A stretch of 57,268 nucleotides of DNA from Desulfosporosinus sp. HMP52 (GTDB lineage Bacteria > Bacillota > Desulfitobacteriia > Desulfitobacteriales > Desulfitobacteriaceae), in contig NZ_JMGA01000036.1 in assembly GCF_000765145.1 (NCBI RefSeq), positions 1-57,268 of the forward strand, given 5' to 3'. Positions 24,458-33,981 of the stretch are shown here, one piece after another. How positions within the stretch are numbered: the first letter of the stretch is position 1; each line of letters starts with the position of its first letter. The notes beneath the pieces are model-generated. The model did not search any database. It was not told the DNA's origin and worked only from the letters and a program-made list of their open reading frames with translations. A program made the translations under genes and the position numbers.

Positions 24458-27400
24458 TTAACTTTCCGCCAATTCATCCGCTAATTGGTAAATTGCTTCA
24501 CGTAAACCGTTCCGATATTTCATTTTAGGTAATGCCTGTATTTCTTTGGCATGGGCAAGTGTCTTATAGTCGGAACTTGCTTGGGAGATAATGTCGCGGA
24601 TTTGCCCAGTATCATCCAAATCTTGCAAGCCGTAGCGATGACGGCTGAACAGCTCACGCATCCCCGCACTGGTGATAATATCCGTGATTCCCCACTTCAC
24701 CCGGAAATCAAGAAACATGCGATCCAGGCTAACATTATTCGCCTGCTGGATGATTAGTTCACTGTCACTTAGCCGCGCAGGATACTTGAAGCCGGAACCT
24801 GCAGGCGGGAAGTACCCTTTGATGATGGCCACCGCCGCATTGATAATCTTCGTCGCATAGTTGCGGTCATCCAACCCATTGGCAAATTGGTTGATTTTCT
24901 CTTGGGTCTCTTTGGCTTTTTTATCTTTCCCTTCGTGAACCTGGTTCAATAATTGTTCCACCAGTTCCGTGAGATAATCATAGTCTACTTTAACATCCTT
25001 CACGTGGGTCATGCGCAGTTCAATCTGATAAAGAGGGATTTTTTTCTCTTTGACAATATGTGACTTAAGTTCATTGGTTAAGACGGTTGTCAACATGACT
25101 TCCTGCTCTGAAGTCATCCCCAACCTTTCTAAAAGTTCATCTGGATTGTCATAGTTAAATCCGACGCTTTCACCCTCAACTTCATCGGGATCATATTGCT
25201 TTAATTTTGCCATACCTCTGTTATATTCACGGAGCAGCTCAAGCATATTGTCCTTTTGTTTTTCAGAGGGTGGCAGCTGTTGAAATCCAGTCGTCATGCT
25301 GCTTAATTTCCCAACTACTTCTTTCACTTCGTTGAACACATCTGCAAACGGTTTGGCAATGATACCGTCTTTTTGATTAGACTTACGCTGTTCATCTTCA
25401 GACAAAATGGCTGAGTCTTTATTGGCATAAACAGCCAGGGCTTTATTCATCAGCTTCTCGTTTTGCGCTGGCCAGCGGTAATTAACCACACGTCCCCATG
25501 GTTTCTCTTGCATATCCGCAATGCGGTTCGTTCTGGAATAAGCCTGGATTAACCCGGCACCTTTCAGGGTTCTATCCACATAAAGGGTGTTCAATTCCGG
25601 CGCGTCAAAACCGGTTAATAGTTGGTCCACCACAATCACCAAATCCAGAATTTTTCCGTCCGCAGCTGATTTATTTAAGCGTGAAGTCACGTCTTGGGTG
25701 TAGCCTGAAACATCGTCCATCCCAAAAGCTGTGCCGAATTCAGCATTATAAGCTTTAATGGCATTGTGCAAACCTTGATTTGTGGCAAGCATGCTATCAT
25801 TATTCGATGTATTTTGACTGAACGTAACGGCGACTTTTAAAGTCTGCCCGCCCTTCAGCTTATTTTCTTCGTTGACACGCTGAAACTCGTGAAAATACAT
25901 CATCGCCATGGGCGTACTTGCCTTACCACCACCTACGTGAGTGGTAAACAACGCATTATATTTGCCTCCATTAGAACGATTACGCCAATTTTTGAAGATA
26001 TCCTCCACTACCAGTTTGATGTGATCCGGATTTTCATCGTAGAAACTGGGTTCAATAGCATCATCCATATCTTCTTGAGTGAGATGGTTGATTTTCTCTT
26101 GAATTTGCTCTTCGCTCCATTTAGGATGGCGCTCCCGGTAAAACCCAGGAAGATAGTTTTCTTTCATTTTTTTTTCATCGATCGTTGTCTCAAAGTCCAC
26201 TTTGAAGCCCAAAACATTGCGGTCCGCAATGGCTTCACGAATGGTATAAGCGTGTAATAGCGGACCAAAAATTTCTTCTGTGCGCAGCCCGCTGGTTGTT
26301 TCATCAAACATGGGGGTTCCGGTATAACCCACCCAAGCGGATTTCTTAAAAGCTTTTTGAATTGCCTTAAATGAGTCGCCGCCAGTTGAACGGTGGGCTT
26401 CATCCACGATAAATACGATATTTTTATCCGGGGCTTTAAAGGTTTTGCGTTTCACCAACGTATCCAGTTTTTGCACGGAAGTCACAATGATGTTATTGTC
26501 TTTACTTTTGAGCTTACGGCTCAAATCCGTCGTGTTGTCTGTGTTTTGAACGCTGCCCCAAGTGTCTTCTGCCGCATCCGGATCATAGGCTTTGTAGTTT
26601 TCCATGGTTTGCTTGGTTAAAGCGATTCTATCCACCACAAAGACTACCTTGTCCACTTTGGGCATACGGCTGGCCAACCAGGCGGTTTTGAAACTGGTAA
26701 TGGTTTTTCCCGAGCCGGTTGTATGCCAGATATAACCCACTTTATTTATACCGAATTCAAAATCGACACCTTTTAAGCTCTCGATCACGTTTTGGGTCGC
26801 ATACACCTGATAAGGGCGCATCACTTTTAACATTTGTTTATTCTTTGTTCCGTCCAAAATCATGTAATTGGTGGCCATTTGATGGGCCATAGGAATGGAA
26901 AGCATTGAATCCGCAAATTCCTTCCAGTTGCGCACGATGGTATTGTCACTCTTACGCTGCCAGTTAAAGGCGAAGTCTTTATTGAATTGATCCGGCGTCG
27001 TATTGGCCATATACTTCACATTGTTGGGCGTAATGGCCACCAAAATCTGCAGCGTGGAGAAAATATCACGATACTGATTTTCATTGGCATATTGGTGCAT
27101 TTGATTAAGGGCTTCATTGACATCACGGGTGTCACGCTTTTCTTCAATCTGAATGATGGGCAGACCGTTAATCAAGAGCGTCGTGTCAAAATAGCACTTT
27201 TGTTTTCCAGTGATAACTGCGGGCCGATAAATTTGATTGACCACTTGATAAACCGTATCCCCGGCCCCGATTTGTTTTTGATCAAAAACCGTCAGAAATA
27301 CATGACGTCCGTCATCTAAATCAATCTCGATTTGGGACACACCATTTAAGCCATACAGGAACTGCCCCGCTTCGTAAGGTGTCCGAAGGTCCGAGATGAT

Positions 27401-27667
27401 TTTCTTAACTTGATTAAATTCCACAGCACTTAAAGGATGGTCCAGGGTGTTTTGATTGTGTTGTTCCAAGATCGCCTTAAAGTTATCCCAGAGTTGGGCT
27501 GTGGTTTTAATATGGGGTTCATAGTTCCACAGTTTGGTTTTCACTACATAATTAACCTGTGATTCTTTGGCAACAAAGTCGCCACTGCCTTTCAGATGCT
27601 CCGGTTTGGTAATTGTGCCACTGGTAATGTATTGAATGAGTTCTGTTTCAAATTCCTTCTCCTTCAT
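24458..27667 (-). CDS. hsdR: type I restriction endonuclease subunit R
   Basis: This is a 1,069-residue motor and nuclease subunit. The N-terminal nuclease has a PD-(D/E)xK-type core ('TTLLINGLPIIQIEEKRDTR'). The SF2 translocase shows Walker A 'GYIWHTTGSGKT', 'VFIVDEAHRS' (DEAH) and 'WVGYTGTP', and later 'DQLLTGFDAPELNTLYVD' and 'QAYSRTNR'. A helical C-terminal domain would bind HsdM. Its start overlaps the upstream half-HsdS stop (ATGA), and rhuM follows 31 bases later. No frameshift is seen. Confidence 0.95.
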   Translation of the reverse strand: MKEKEFETELIQYITSGTITKPEHLKGSGDFVAKESQVNYVVKTKLWNYEPHIKTTAQLWDNFKAILEQHNQNTLDHPLSAVEFNQVKKIISDLRTPYEAGQFLYGLNGVSQIEIDLDDGRHVFLTVFDQKQIGAGDTVYQVVNQIYRPAVITGKQKCYFDTTLLINGLPIIQIEEKRDTRDVNEALNQMHQYANENQYRDIFSTLQILVAITPNNVKYMANTTPDQFNKDFAFNWQRKSDNTIVRNWKEFADSMLSIPMAHQMATNYMILDGTKNKQMLKVMRPYQVYATQNVIESLKGVDFEFGINKVGYIWHTTGSGKTITSFKTAWLASRMPKVDKVVFVVDRIALTKQTMENYKAYDPDAAEDTWGSVQNTDNTTDLSRKLKSKDNNIIVTSVQKLDTLVKRKTFKAPDKNIVFIVDEAHRSTGGDSFKAIQKAFKKSAWVGYTGTPMFDETTSGLRTEEIFGPLLHAYTIREAIADRNVLGFKVDFETTIDEKKMKENYLPGFYRERHPKWSEEQIQEKINHLTQEDMDDAIEPSFYDENPDHIKLVVEDIFKNWRNRSNGGKYNALFTTHVGGGKASTPMAMMYFHEFQRVNEENKLKGGQTLKVAVTFSQNTSNNDSMLATNQGLHNAIKAYNAEFGTAFGMDDVSGYTQDVTSRLNKSAADGKILDLVIVVDQLLTGFDAPELNTLYVDRTLKGAGLIQAYSRTNRIADMQEKPWGRVVNYRWPAQNEKLMNKALAVYANKDSAILSEDEQRKSNQKDGIIAKPFADVFNEVKEVVGKLSSMTTGFQQLPPSEKQKDNMLELLREYNRGMAKLKQYDPDEVEGESVGFNYDNPDELLERLGMTSEQEVMLTTVLTNELKSHIVKEKKIPLYQIELRMTHVKDVKVDYDYLTELVEQLLNQVHEGKDKKAKETQEKINQFANGLDDRNYATKIINAAVAIIKGYFPPAGSGFKYPARLSDSELIIQQANNVSLDRMFLDFRVKWGITDIITSAGMRELFSRHRYGLQDLDDTGQIRDIISQASSDYKTLAHAKEIQALPKMKYRNGLREAIYQLADELAES

Positions 27668-28239
27668 TTCCTGCTCGCCTCCCTTAGCTTTTCCAATACG
27701 ATGATGGTTTCTGAATTTGCCGCTCTATTTCTTAAGGCTTCTAGCCGCAATTGGTTGAAATAAAGTTTACCGATCAGGCGCTGTGTTTCTATTGCCGGCA
27801 AATCCGGCAATTCAAGTTCTTTCACTTGTTTCAGCGTGTATTTTAGAACTTGAGATCCTTGCAAGCCCATTTGAACCTGTTTCTTAATGGATTGATCTTC
27901 ATTCAATATGTAAACAAGATATTTCCCATCAACCTTTTCGTCAGTTACTAACTTAACGTAGTTTTGAGTGTATAGATACCCCTGATGATTCTCACCAACC
28001 AGAGTGGATTTTCCCGATATCAAACTGAATACCAGATCACCTTGACAAAGGGTATTGACCTTGTCAAAGGTTCGCACTTGTTTGCTGTCACTACGATTAG
28101 AATCCAGGCCAACCAAATCTTCTTCAAGATCGGATTGTCCATAATAGATGTAAAGTGGCGCTTTATCATCAAACACTTCTTTAATCCTAAATTGCGGCGA
28201 ACCACTCACGAGCTCTACCACGTCCTCTAATCTTTTCAT
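27664..28239 (-). CDS. single-domain (half) HsdS-like protein, first gene of the hsd operon
   Basis: This 191-residue protein is half the length of a normal HsdS. It has one target-recognition domain ('MKRLEDVVELVSGSPQFRIK', 'GDLVFSLISGKSTLV', 'LVYILNEDQSIKKQ', 'GLQGSQVLKYTLKQVKELEL') and one helical spacer ('QRLIGKLYFNQLRLEALRN'). Its spacer differs from those of the full HsdS encoded downstream. Half-S proteins can dimerise and give a symmetric target, or pair with other S subunits. The start has AAAGG upstream, and the stop overlaps hsdR. Confidence 0.8.
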   Translation of the reverse strand: MKRLEDVVELVSGSPQFRIKEVFDDKAPLYIYYGQSDLEEDLVGLDSNRSDSKQVRTFDKVNTLCQGDLVFSLISGKSTLVGENHQGYLYTQNYVKLVTDEKVDGKYLVYILNEDQSIKKQVQMGLQGSQVLKYTLKQVKELELPDLPAIETQRLIGKLYFNQLRLEALRNRAANSETIIVLEKLREASRK

Positions 28240-28484
28240 GCAATTCGTGCCTTTCTAAAATTACATTTTTATTGTTTATATTCTATCAAGTTATTTTGCA
28301 AATGCAAGCATTAGTTTTGAAATAAAAAAGTTGCTTCCCCTGTTTAAAGAGCAAACAACTTCCATTGACTAAGTAACTGCATTTACAAATGACGTATTTT
28401 TTTATATCGAATAATTTGCATTTAGAAAGAAACAATCTCAGTTTATATTATGGATACAATTTGATCTAAAGGTAATCCGGAAAT

Positions 28485-29675
28485 TTAACCAAAAATCCGC
28501 TTAAACTCTTTTAACGTATAATCATTTACTTTTTTATTTTCTCTGCCCAAAGCTACAAGAATTTCGTAACACCCAGATTTATCAGCCAGAACCTTCAGGT
28601 CTACATTAGGCCCCACAACTTCCGCATAATTGGCATTTGCTAAAACATCCGCTGGAACATCGGTCACATCAATGGTTGAGGCATCCAAGGATATTTTTCC
28701 CATCACGGGAGTCCTGTAACCATCGATGCACATGTACACCCCTTTTGGATCGCTATCAAGCTCACTTAACGTTCTTAAGTAACCGTCCTTATACCCAATA
28801 TGAACCAGAGCCATCTTCGTATCTCTTTTAGTTACAAATGCCCCTCCATATCCCACGGTTTGTCCTTTCGGAATCTTCTTGATCTGTGATATTTTGGCGT
28901 AAATTTCTATAGTGTGCTTTGCTTCAGGTGAGATAGGATGAGACGCATTAGGCGCTCCTCCCACCAATCCAATCCCTGGTCGGATCATATCAAAGTTTAC
29001 TTGTTGATTGTCCAACAATATAACGCTATCAGTGCAGGCAAAGGTGATTGGCGCTTTGGGAAGTTTGTCCAGATAGTTTTTCAGGATCTCAATTTGCTTA
29101 TGGCAATTAGTGAAATCATTTCCTTTGATATCATAAAAGTGACTCATGTAAAAATGCACTTCGAGATCGGAAAGATATTCGTTATTATTATTGCTTAAAA
29201 TTTCGATCTCATCGTCAAGTAAGCCAAGGCGGTTCATATGAGTATCAAGATGGATGATTACTGAGCCTTTCCCATTGTCCCGGCAAAATTTATTCCATCT
29301 AGACAGTTGCTCTAAACAATTCACACAAGGAATAATATTATATTCTTTGAAGTATTGTTCTTCATTACTAAGAATTCCGGCCAGAGTATATATTTGGGCA
29401 TCCTTTTGAGGCAAGATTTCTCTTAAGCTTATCGCCTCATAGAGTTCGGCAACAAAGAAATACCTCGCGCCGACATTGTATAAAGCCGGAGCCACATCAA
29501 TCATTTGCAGTCCATGAACTTCTGCTTTTAAGACGGCTGCACAAATAGAATTGGTTTTCTCCGCCTTATTCTTAAATAACAGGTAATTGTGGACTACGGC
29601 ATCAATGTCTCTGATGCGTACAATTGGCTTGAAACCAAATGCTTGATCCGGAATAGCTCTAAAGGAATCAGTCAT
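28485..29675 (-). CDS. alr: alanine racemase-family PLP enzyme
   Basis: This 396-residue protein is of usual Alr length. The PLP lysine is Lys50 in 'AAVLKAEVHG' (the family norm is KA(D/N)AYG, so the tyrosine-glycine pair is replaced). The second catalytic Tyr lies in 'VGYGGAF'. Other motifs are 'VIIHLDTHMNRLG', 'MIRPGIGLVGG' and 'MGKISLDASTIDV'. The departure after Lys50 suggests a secondary racemase, perhaps for another amino acid, rather than the housekeeping enzyme. It stands alone, with a purine-rich AGAGAGAG ribosome site. Confidence 0.8.
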   Translation of the reverse strand: MTDSFRAIPDQAFGFKPIVRIRDIDAVVHNYLLFKNKAEKTNSICAAVLKAEVHGLQMIDVAPALYNVGARYFFVAELYEAISLREILPQKDAQIYTLAGILSNEEQYFKEYNIIPCVNCLEQLSRWNKFCRDNGKGSVIIHLDTHMNRLGLLDDEIEILSNNNNEYLSDLEVHFYMSHFYDIKGNDFTNCHKQIEILKNYLDKLPKAPITFACTDSVILLDNQQVNFDMIRPGIGLVGGAPNASHPISPEAKHTIEIYAKISQIKKIPKGQTVGYGGAFVTKRDTKMALVHIGYKDGYLRTLSELDSDPKGVYMCIDGYRTPVMGKISLDASTIDVTDVPADVLANANYAEVVGPNVDLKVLADKSGCYEILVALGRENKKVNDYTLKEFKRIFG

Positions 29676-29955
29676 TTTTCATCTCTCTCTTCTCTTTTTG
29701 GTGGCTTTTTCTTAAAACTTGTTTTCACCCTGTCTATATACAGTACACCATTTCATAAGCAAGATATAGTACCGTTCAGCTTGGTAATATTGTTTTTATA
29801 TTTCATAATCCGTAACTACTCTTTCATCTCTTACCTTGGTAACGAATTCCGAAATCTTCAAATGGTCAGGGTGATTTTGATAGAAAAGCAAATCTCAAAA
29901 ACACCAAAATCAGGCATATGATTACTGCAGATCTAGGTATTCTGGAACCCTTTCT
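29676..29955. other. intergenic, no gene seen
   Basis: This AT-rich spacer lies upstream of the alr-like gene. I see no ribosome site leading into a convincing frame and no repeat apart from the palindrome at 29956-29979. Confidence 0.4.
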
Positions 29956-29979
29956 AAATTGGTCACCAGTGACCAATTT
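29956..29979. repeat. near-perfect palindrome over the stop codon of the small membrane gene
   Basis: AAATTGGTCAC (29956-29966) and GTGACCAATTT (29969-29979) are perfect complements with a two-base centre. It overlaps the stop codon at 29978-29980. The tiny loop makes a cruciform or dimer-binding site more likely than a plain terminator. Confidence 0.6.
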
Positions 29980-30187
29980 AAACTGCCAAAATAATCGTTA
30001 GCAAACCATACACTAACATGCCAACTCCTACTATAAATAAGGCCAGACCATAACGTTTAATGTAATTATGATAATACTGATTAGTTGAGGGTTTGATTTT
30101 AAACCCATCAAACATTCCAACGATTTCCGGTTTTAGTACACACCATAAACCGATTGCAAGAAACAAAATTGCTGTAACTAACAACAT
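29978..30187 (-). CDS. small two-helix membrane protein
   Basis: This 69-residue protein has helices at about residues 3-20 and 46-68, separated by a polar loop ('KPSTNQYYHNYIKRYG'). The ATG at 30187 follows AAGGGAG. I do not recognise the family. It is a single gene, convergent with nothing nearby and divergent from the methyltransferase gene. Confidence 0.65.
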   Translation of the reverse strand: MLLVTAILFLAIGLWCVLKPEIVGMFDGFKIKPSTNQYYHNYIKRYGLALFIVGVGMLVYGLLTIILAV

Positions 30188-30299
30188 GAAGATTCTCCCT
30201 TCTTAATTAGATTAGTCATGCTCTGCTGCAATGAATGCCGTCTCAAATGGGCATTTGAATATTTAAGCGATATTTCTTATTATTATAACGAGCGAGTAA

Positions 30300-31079
30300 A
30301 TGAATGAGAAGGGATTGAAGGCATTTATGATAAATCAGCGCGAAGATTTTACTTATCGGCTTTTAACGGATGCAGGTATTAAAAAAGGGTTCCGGATACT
30401 GGATGTAGGCTGCGGTTCCGGAGATGTAACTTTATTGGCAGCAGAAACTGTGGGCGCTGACGGCGAAGTAATTGGCTTTGATACAAACGAGGCAGCACTT
30501 GACATAGCTCGGAATGCCGCTGTCGAAAGGCGCATTATTAATGCAAAATTTATCAAGGCTGAAATTAGCGGGTTGCCGCAAGGCATTGGGCGGTTTGATG
30601 CGATTATTGGACGCAGAGTTCTGATGTATCAAACAGATGCAACTCACAGTGTTAAGAGTCTTCTGCCCTACCTGAAAACAAATGGGTTGGTTGTTTTTCA
30701 GGAGAGCGATTCAATGGGATCATTTAAGAATATGGATTTACCGCTCCATACACAAGCTCAAGCCTGGATTTGGGATACCGTGGCAAAAGAAGGCGGTAAT
30801 GTTCATATTGGCTCAAATCTATATTGCGTATTTAAGCAGGCTGGATTAACGATTGCCCAGGTAAGGGCGGAAGCCGTTTTACAAACACCTGAAACAGGCA
30901 GCGATCTTGCGTGGGTCGTAAAGATGATGCTGCCCCGGATCATCCAATCGGGTACTGCTACTCAAAAAGAAATCGATATTGATTTATTAGAAGAAAGACT
31001 GAACAGTGAACGGCAAAATGCAGATGCAGTTTTTGTGAGGGATATGACCTTTGGTATCTGGGGAACATTGCAGGCTTGA
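30300..31079 (+). CDS. class I SAM-dependent methyltransferase
   Basis: This 259-residue protein has motif I 'ILDVGCGSGDVTLLA', an acidic residue for the ribose in 'EVIGFDTNEAAL', and motif IV-like 'GRFDAIIGRRVLMY'. This is the UbiE/Coq5-like Methyltransf_25 type. No neighbouring pathway indicates a substrate. The ATG at 30300 has only a weak purine stretch (GAGCGAG) before it; the next ATG (residue 10) follows GAAGGGATTGAAGG and is an alternative start. Confidence 0.8.
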   Translation: MNEKGLKAFMINQREDFTYRLLTDAGIKKGFRILDVGCGSGDVTLLAAETVGADGEVIGFDTNEAALDIARNAAVERRIINAKFIKAEISGLPQGIGRFDAIIGRRVLMYQTDATHSVKSLLPYLKTNGLVVFQESDSMGSFKNMDLPLHTQAQAWIWDTVAKEGGNVHIGSNLYCVFKQAGLTIAQVRAEAVLQTPETGSDLAWVVKMMLPRIIQSGTATQKEIDIDLLEERLNSERQNADAVFVRDMTFGIWGTLQA

Positions 31080-31111
31080 GCTATCATGATTGGCGGCATC
31101 GATATCAGACT

Positions 31112-33157
31112 CTATAACATACCATCGGCATAAGTTTGCACAATCGATTTCACCATAGTCTCGATAATCCCTTGCGATTCCGTCGAAGCAATCTCAAATC
31201 TTAAACCGCTGCTAATTTGAAACACAGCAGCCGGCAGACCATCATTATAGTTTTTACGCAGTTTAACCTCAATTCCGTCAATTTGTTTCGTATCAAAGGT
31301 TGAGTCTGGCGTTGCCACTGGAGCGAACCACGGGTGATCTCCTTTGATCATTTGTACATTAATGAAAGGTGTTGATGTTCCTTTCGTATTCCTATGGTAT
31401 AACGAAAAGGTTTCTGTCTTTTTGTCCCCTTGAATAAAGGTCATGGAATTTTGCATGTCAAATTTATAGCCCTGGGGAATGACTACATCCCCTGCTTGGA
31501 TAGTCTTAAAGCTTAACCCATCTGTAGCCGAAGTGCCCCCTTTTCCGATATAAATGTTTGAAGGCGGATTTTTAGCCGGAACTACTATACTGGCGCATAT
31601 TTTCTTTAACTCCTCGATTGAAATGCCCCCGCCGATGATATTGTGAGCTGTATAATCCACACCATCTTTAGTAAATTGAATAAAGGCATCTCCAATCTCT
31701 CTGACGTATAATGTTGCCGACAAATCACCTATTTGGATTTGGGTTTTTGTAGAGTAATTCGAAATGTTAGGCTCTATCCCTTTAGAGGGCCCCTCTGAGA
31801 TTGTAAATGCTGCGTGGCTGCCATAGGCAGCTAAGTACCCTACACCGGAATAGTTGTCCGGAGGCATGTTTTGGCTGCAGCTGATCTGCGAAGAGGTAAG
31901 CTCGTAGCCGGCAGTGTAGCTCGGCAATAAGGGGGTAAAGGGCAGATATTGCCGGTAATTAAAGCCTCCCTCAGGCACAGAAGAAGACTGATCAGACTGA
32001 GTTATAGCCTCACCCGATTGGCCATTTGTCACTGCAGCCACTTTGCCAACTGGACCGGAAGTACTCACCTTAGCATTGGTCAATGTTACCCATACCAAAA
32101 CAGCTGCGACTGGAATAACAAATAAAGCCCACTTTAAAGGTACTTTACGATAATCTTTTATCATTCCGATTCTTCTCCTTATCTGTGACTCTGTACCCAA
32201 CAAACTTGCCACACTGACAATTCTTGATACTTTCAAGCTGCTCTCCGCTAGCTTGAGGAGAGTAAAGCCATATTCCTCAGGGTTGTCAATACCCATCTTT
32301 TCAATCGTCAAATAATCGCAGGCAATTTCTTGATCTTCCCGCAATTTTATCAAAGCGTACCAAAGCAGAGGGTTAAACCAATGGAGTATAAGCAAACCCT
32401 GGGTCAACCAGTTTACCAATAGGTCTTTAGACTTGAAATGATTCAACTCATGCGTGAATACATGATTAAGCTGCTCAGGGTTGAATTCCTCTAAAAGGCC
32501 AACTGGCACTAAAAGTTTGGGACGGAATAATCCGTAGAGCGATGGGCTTGTGATTATCTTCGTTTGAATTAAAGGCACTTCTGCCTTGATGTTTAGTTTG
32601 TTCTTGGCTTTTATATAGGCAGAGACTAAATTGGCATCAACTACAGGCAGGCCTTGAATATTTATCGCAAATCTTCTATTGATTAAGCCGGTAATCATGA
32701 ACAAAACAGCAACCCCTATTAGCCAAAGGAAGAATAAAAGCCGGTGAATGAACCGGTAGTTGGCCAGAGCATTCTGGGGTTCGCCCATATGTAATACACT
32801 CGGCTTTAGAGCCGCGGCAATTTGATTTAAGCTATCAACCTTTTCTTGATCACTAATTCCAACGCCTGCTGCGGAAAGGCGTGAAGGCATTTCCGTCCCT
32901 CCTTGGAGAGAAGCCGGTTTTTGTATATCGAAGTTGGTAAGATTGTAAATGCTCAATGAACTTTGGGGAGCCCATGGTACAAGCAAGCTGACAAAAACAG
33001 CAACCCATAACCAGTAGTGCAAACGGGCTCCGATTCGGTTCTTTACCACTAATTTCACAAGCAGTAGAAGAATTACCAGGAAGCTTACCTTTACCGAAGC
33101 ACTCCAGACCCAATCAAAGAAGCTAAGATAATCCAGATGAATTGGCGGCAATATCAC
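31112..33157 (-). CDS. BlaR1/MecR1-like M56 membrane metallopeptidase
   Basis: This 681-residue protein has four or so membrane helices with the zinc-peptidase motif 'FTHELNHFKSKDLL' (HELNH, residues 236-240) and 'EDQEIACDYL'. Instead of the penicillin-binding sensor of BlaR1, the C-terminal 300 residues form a soluble region with DUF4367-like character ('SATLYVREIGDAFIQF', 'SIEELKKICASIV'), so the signal sensed is probably not a beta-lactam. It overlaps the upstream BlaI-like gene by 4 bases. Activation would be by cleavage of that repressor, as in the known systems. Confidence 0.88.
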   Translation of the reverse strand: MILPPIHLDYLSFFDWVWSASVKVSFLVILLLLVKLVVKNRIGARLHYWLWVAVFVSLLVPWAPQSSLSIYNLTNFDIQKPASLQGGTEMPSRLSAAGVGISDQEKVDSLNQIAAALKPSVLHMGEPQNALANYRFIHRLLFFLWLIGVAVLFMITGLINRRFAINIQGLPVVDANLVSAYIKAKNKLNIKAEVPLIQTKIITSPSLYGLFRPKLLVPVGLLEEFNPEQLNHVFTHELNHFKSKDLLVNWLTQGLLILHWFNPLLWYALIKLREDQEIACDYLTIEKMGIDNPEEYGFTLLKLAESSLKVSRIVSVASLLGTESQIRRRIGMIKDYRKVPLKWALFVIPVAAVLVWVTLTNAKVSTSGPVGKVAAVTNGQSGEAITQSDQSSSVPEGGFNYRQYLPFTPLLPSYTAGYELTSSQISCSQNMPPDNYSGVGYLAAYGSHAAFTISEGPSKGIEPNISNYSTKTQIQIGDLSATLYVREIGDAFIQFTKDGVDYTAHNIIGGGISIEELKKICASIVVPAKNPPSNIYIGKGGTSATDGLSFKTIQAGDVVIPQGYKFDMQNSMTFIQGDKKTETFSLYHRNTKGTSTPFINVQMIKGDHPWFAPVATPDSTFDTKQIDGIEVKLRKNYNDGLPAAVFQISSGLRFEIASTESQGIIETMVKSIVQTYADGML

Positions 33158-33531
33158 TCCCTCCTTTCTTCCAGGATGCGTTTCAGCTCTTCAATATCAT
33201 CCTTCGATAATTCCTCTTCCTGAAGAAAGGTAACTAACAGCGGTTTAAATGCCCCGCCCAAAACCCGGCTGACAAAAGATTGGGTCTCTGACCTGATGCA
33301 CTCAGTCTCACTAACCAAGGAATAGTACCAATAGATCCTGCGCTTTTCCTTATAACCCAGAGCCTTTTTCTTCACCAACCTTGTGATTAATGATTTTACT
33401 GTGTTAGGCTTCCATTCCGCTATGCCTTCTAAGGCATCAACAATTTCGTTGGCGGTAAGAGGAGAATTTCTTGACCAAACTATTTTCATTACTTCCCACT
33501 CAGCTTCAGATATTTTCGGTGTCTCAGCCAT
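33154..33531 (-). CDS. BlaI/MecI/CopY-family repressor
   Basis: This 125-residue protein has the BlaI-type winged helix ('EWEVMKIVWSRNSPLTANEI', 'NTVKSLITRLVKKKALG') and the C-terminal dimerisation helices. It is the first gene of a two-gene unit with the M56 peptidase. A TACA-N2-TGTA box lies 41 bases upstream of its start, so autoregulation is likely. No target gene other than the operon itself is evident. Confidence 0.92.
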   Translation of the reverse strand: MAETPKISEAEWEVMKIVWSRNSPLTANEIVDALEGIAEWKPNTVKSLITRLVKKKALGYKEKRRIYWYYSLVSETECIRSETQSFVSRVLGGAFKPLLVTFLQEEELSKDDIEELKRILEERRE

Positions 33532-33571
33532 ATGTTTCCTCCATTCTTTCGTTTACTTTTGTAGTCATTAT

Positions 33572-33581
33572 TACACTTGTA
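33572..33581. promoter_or_regulatory. BlaI-type operator
   Basis: TACACTTGTA is a perfect match to the TACA-N2-TGTA box bound by BlaI/MecI/CopY repressors. A weaker TTAC-type half-site lies about 15 bases nearer the gene (33553-33563). Position upstream of the repressor gene supports autoregulation. Confidence 0.7.
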
Positions 33582-33677
33582 GTTATAAATGTCAATCTCC
33601 TTTTCCATCTTGATTAGTAATCTGAAAGCGAAATATAAGCCAACGTTACAAAGCCAGACTTTCAAAAAAGCCTGGCT

Positions 33678-33981
33678 TTAAATGCTCCTAACGAAGAAAG
33701 GCTGATAACACCCCAGCATCAGCAGGAATACAATTAAACTCACATTGAGCAAGGTCGTATGTTGGTTAAAGAATGAATGCCTTGAGCGCTTCTGAAATAA
33801 ATACGATAGGAAATTCCTTGGCGGGATGGTGCACCACCGTCCCGGTTCTTTCATTTTCTTAGTATTTTCGATGGCAACAAATACGGCTTTGGCAATGGCT
33901 TCCTCCAGGCAGGCGGTGACGATTTCTTTCTGGGACCTCCTTTCCGCCGGAGCAGCACTTACCCTTATACCATCAAAAAAC
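33678..33981 (-). pseudogene. remnant containing a copy of topoisomerase VIII-like gene sequence
   Basis: The stretch 33886-33956 matches 15238-15309 inside the topoisomerase VIII-like gene (few mismatches over about 71 bases) and translates to RRSQKEIVTACLEEAIAKA against RKRSQKEIVAACLEEAIAKA. The rest of the frame down to 33678 encodes an unrelated tail with one hydrophobic segment ('LNVSLIVFLLMLGCYQPFF'). No start or ribosome site is seen. It is a fragment of a second copy of that gene joined to other debris. Confidence 0.7.
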
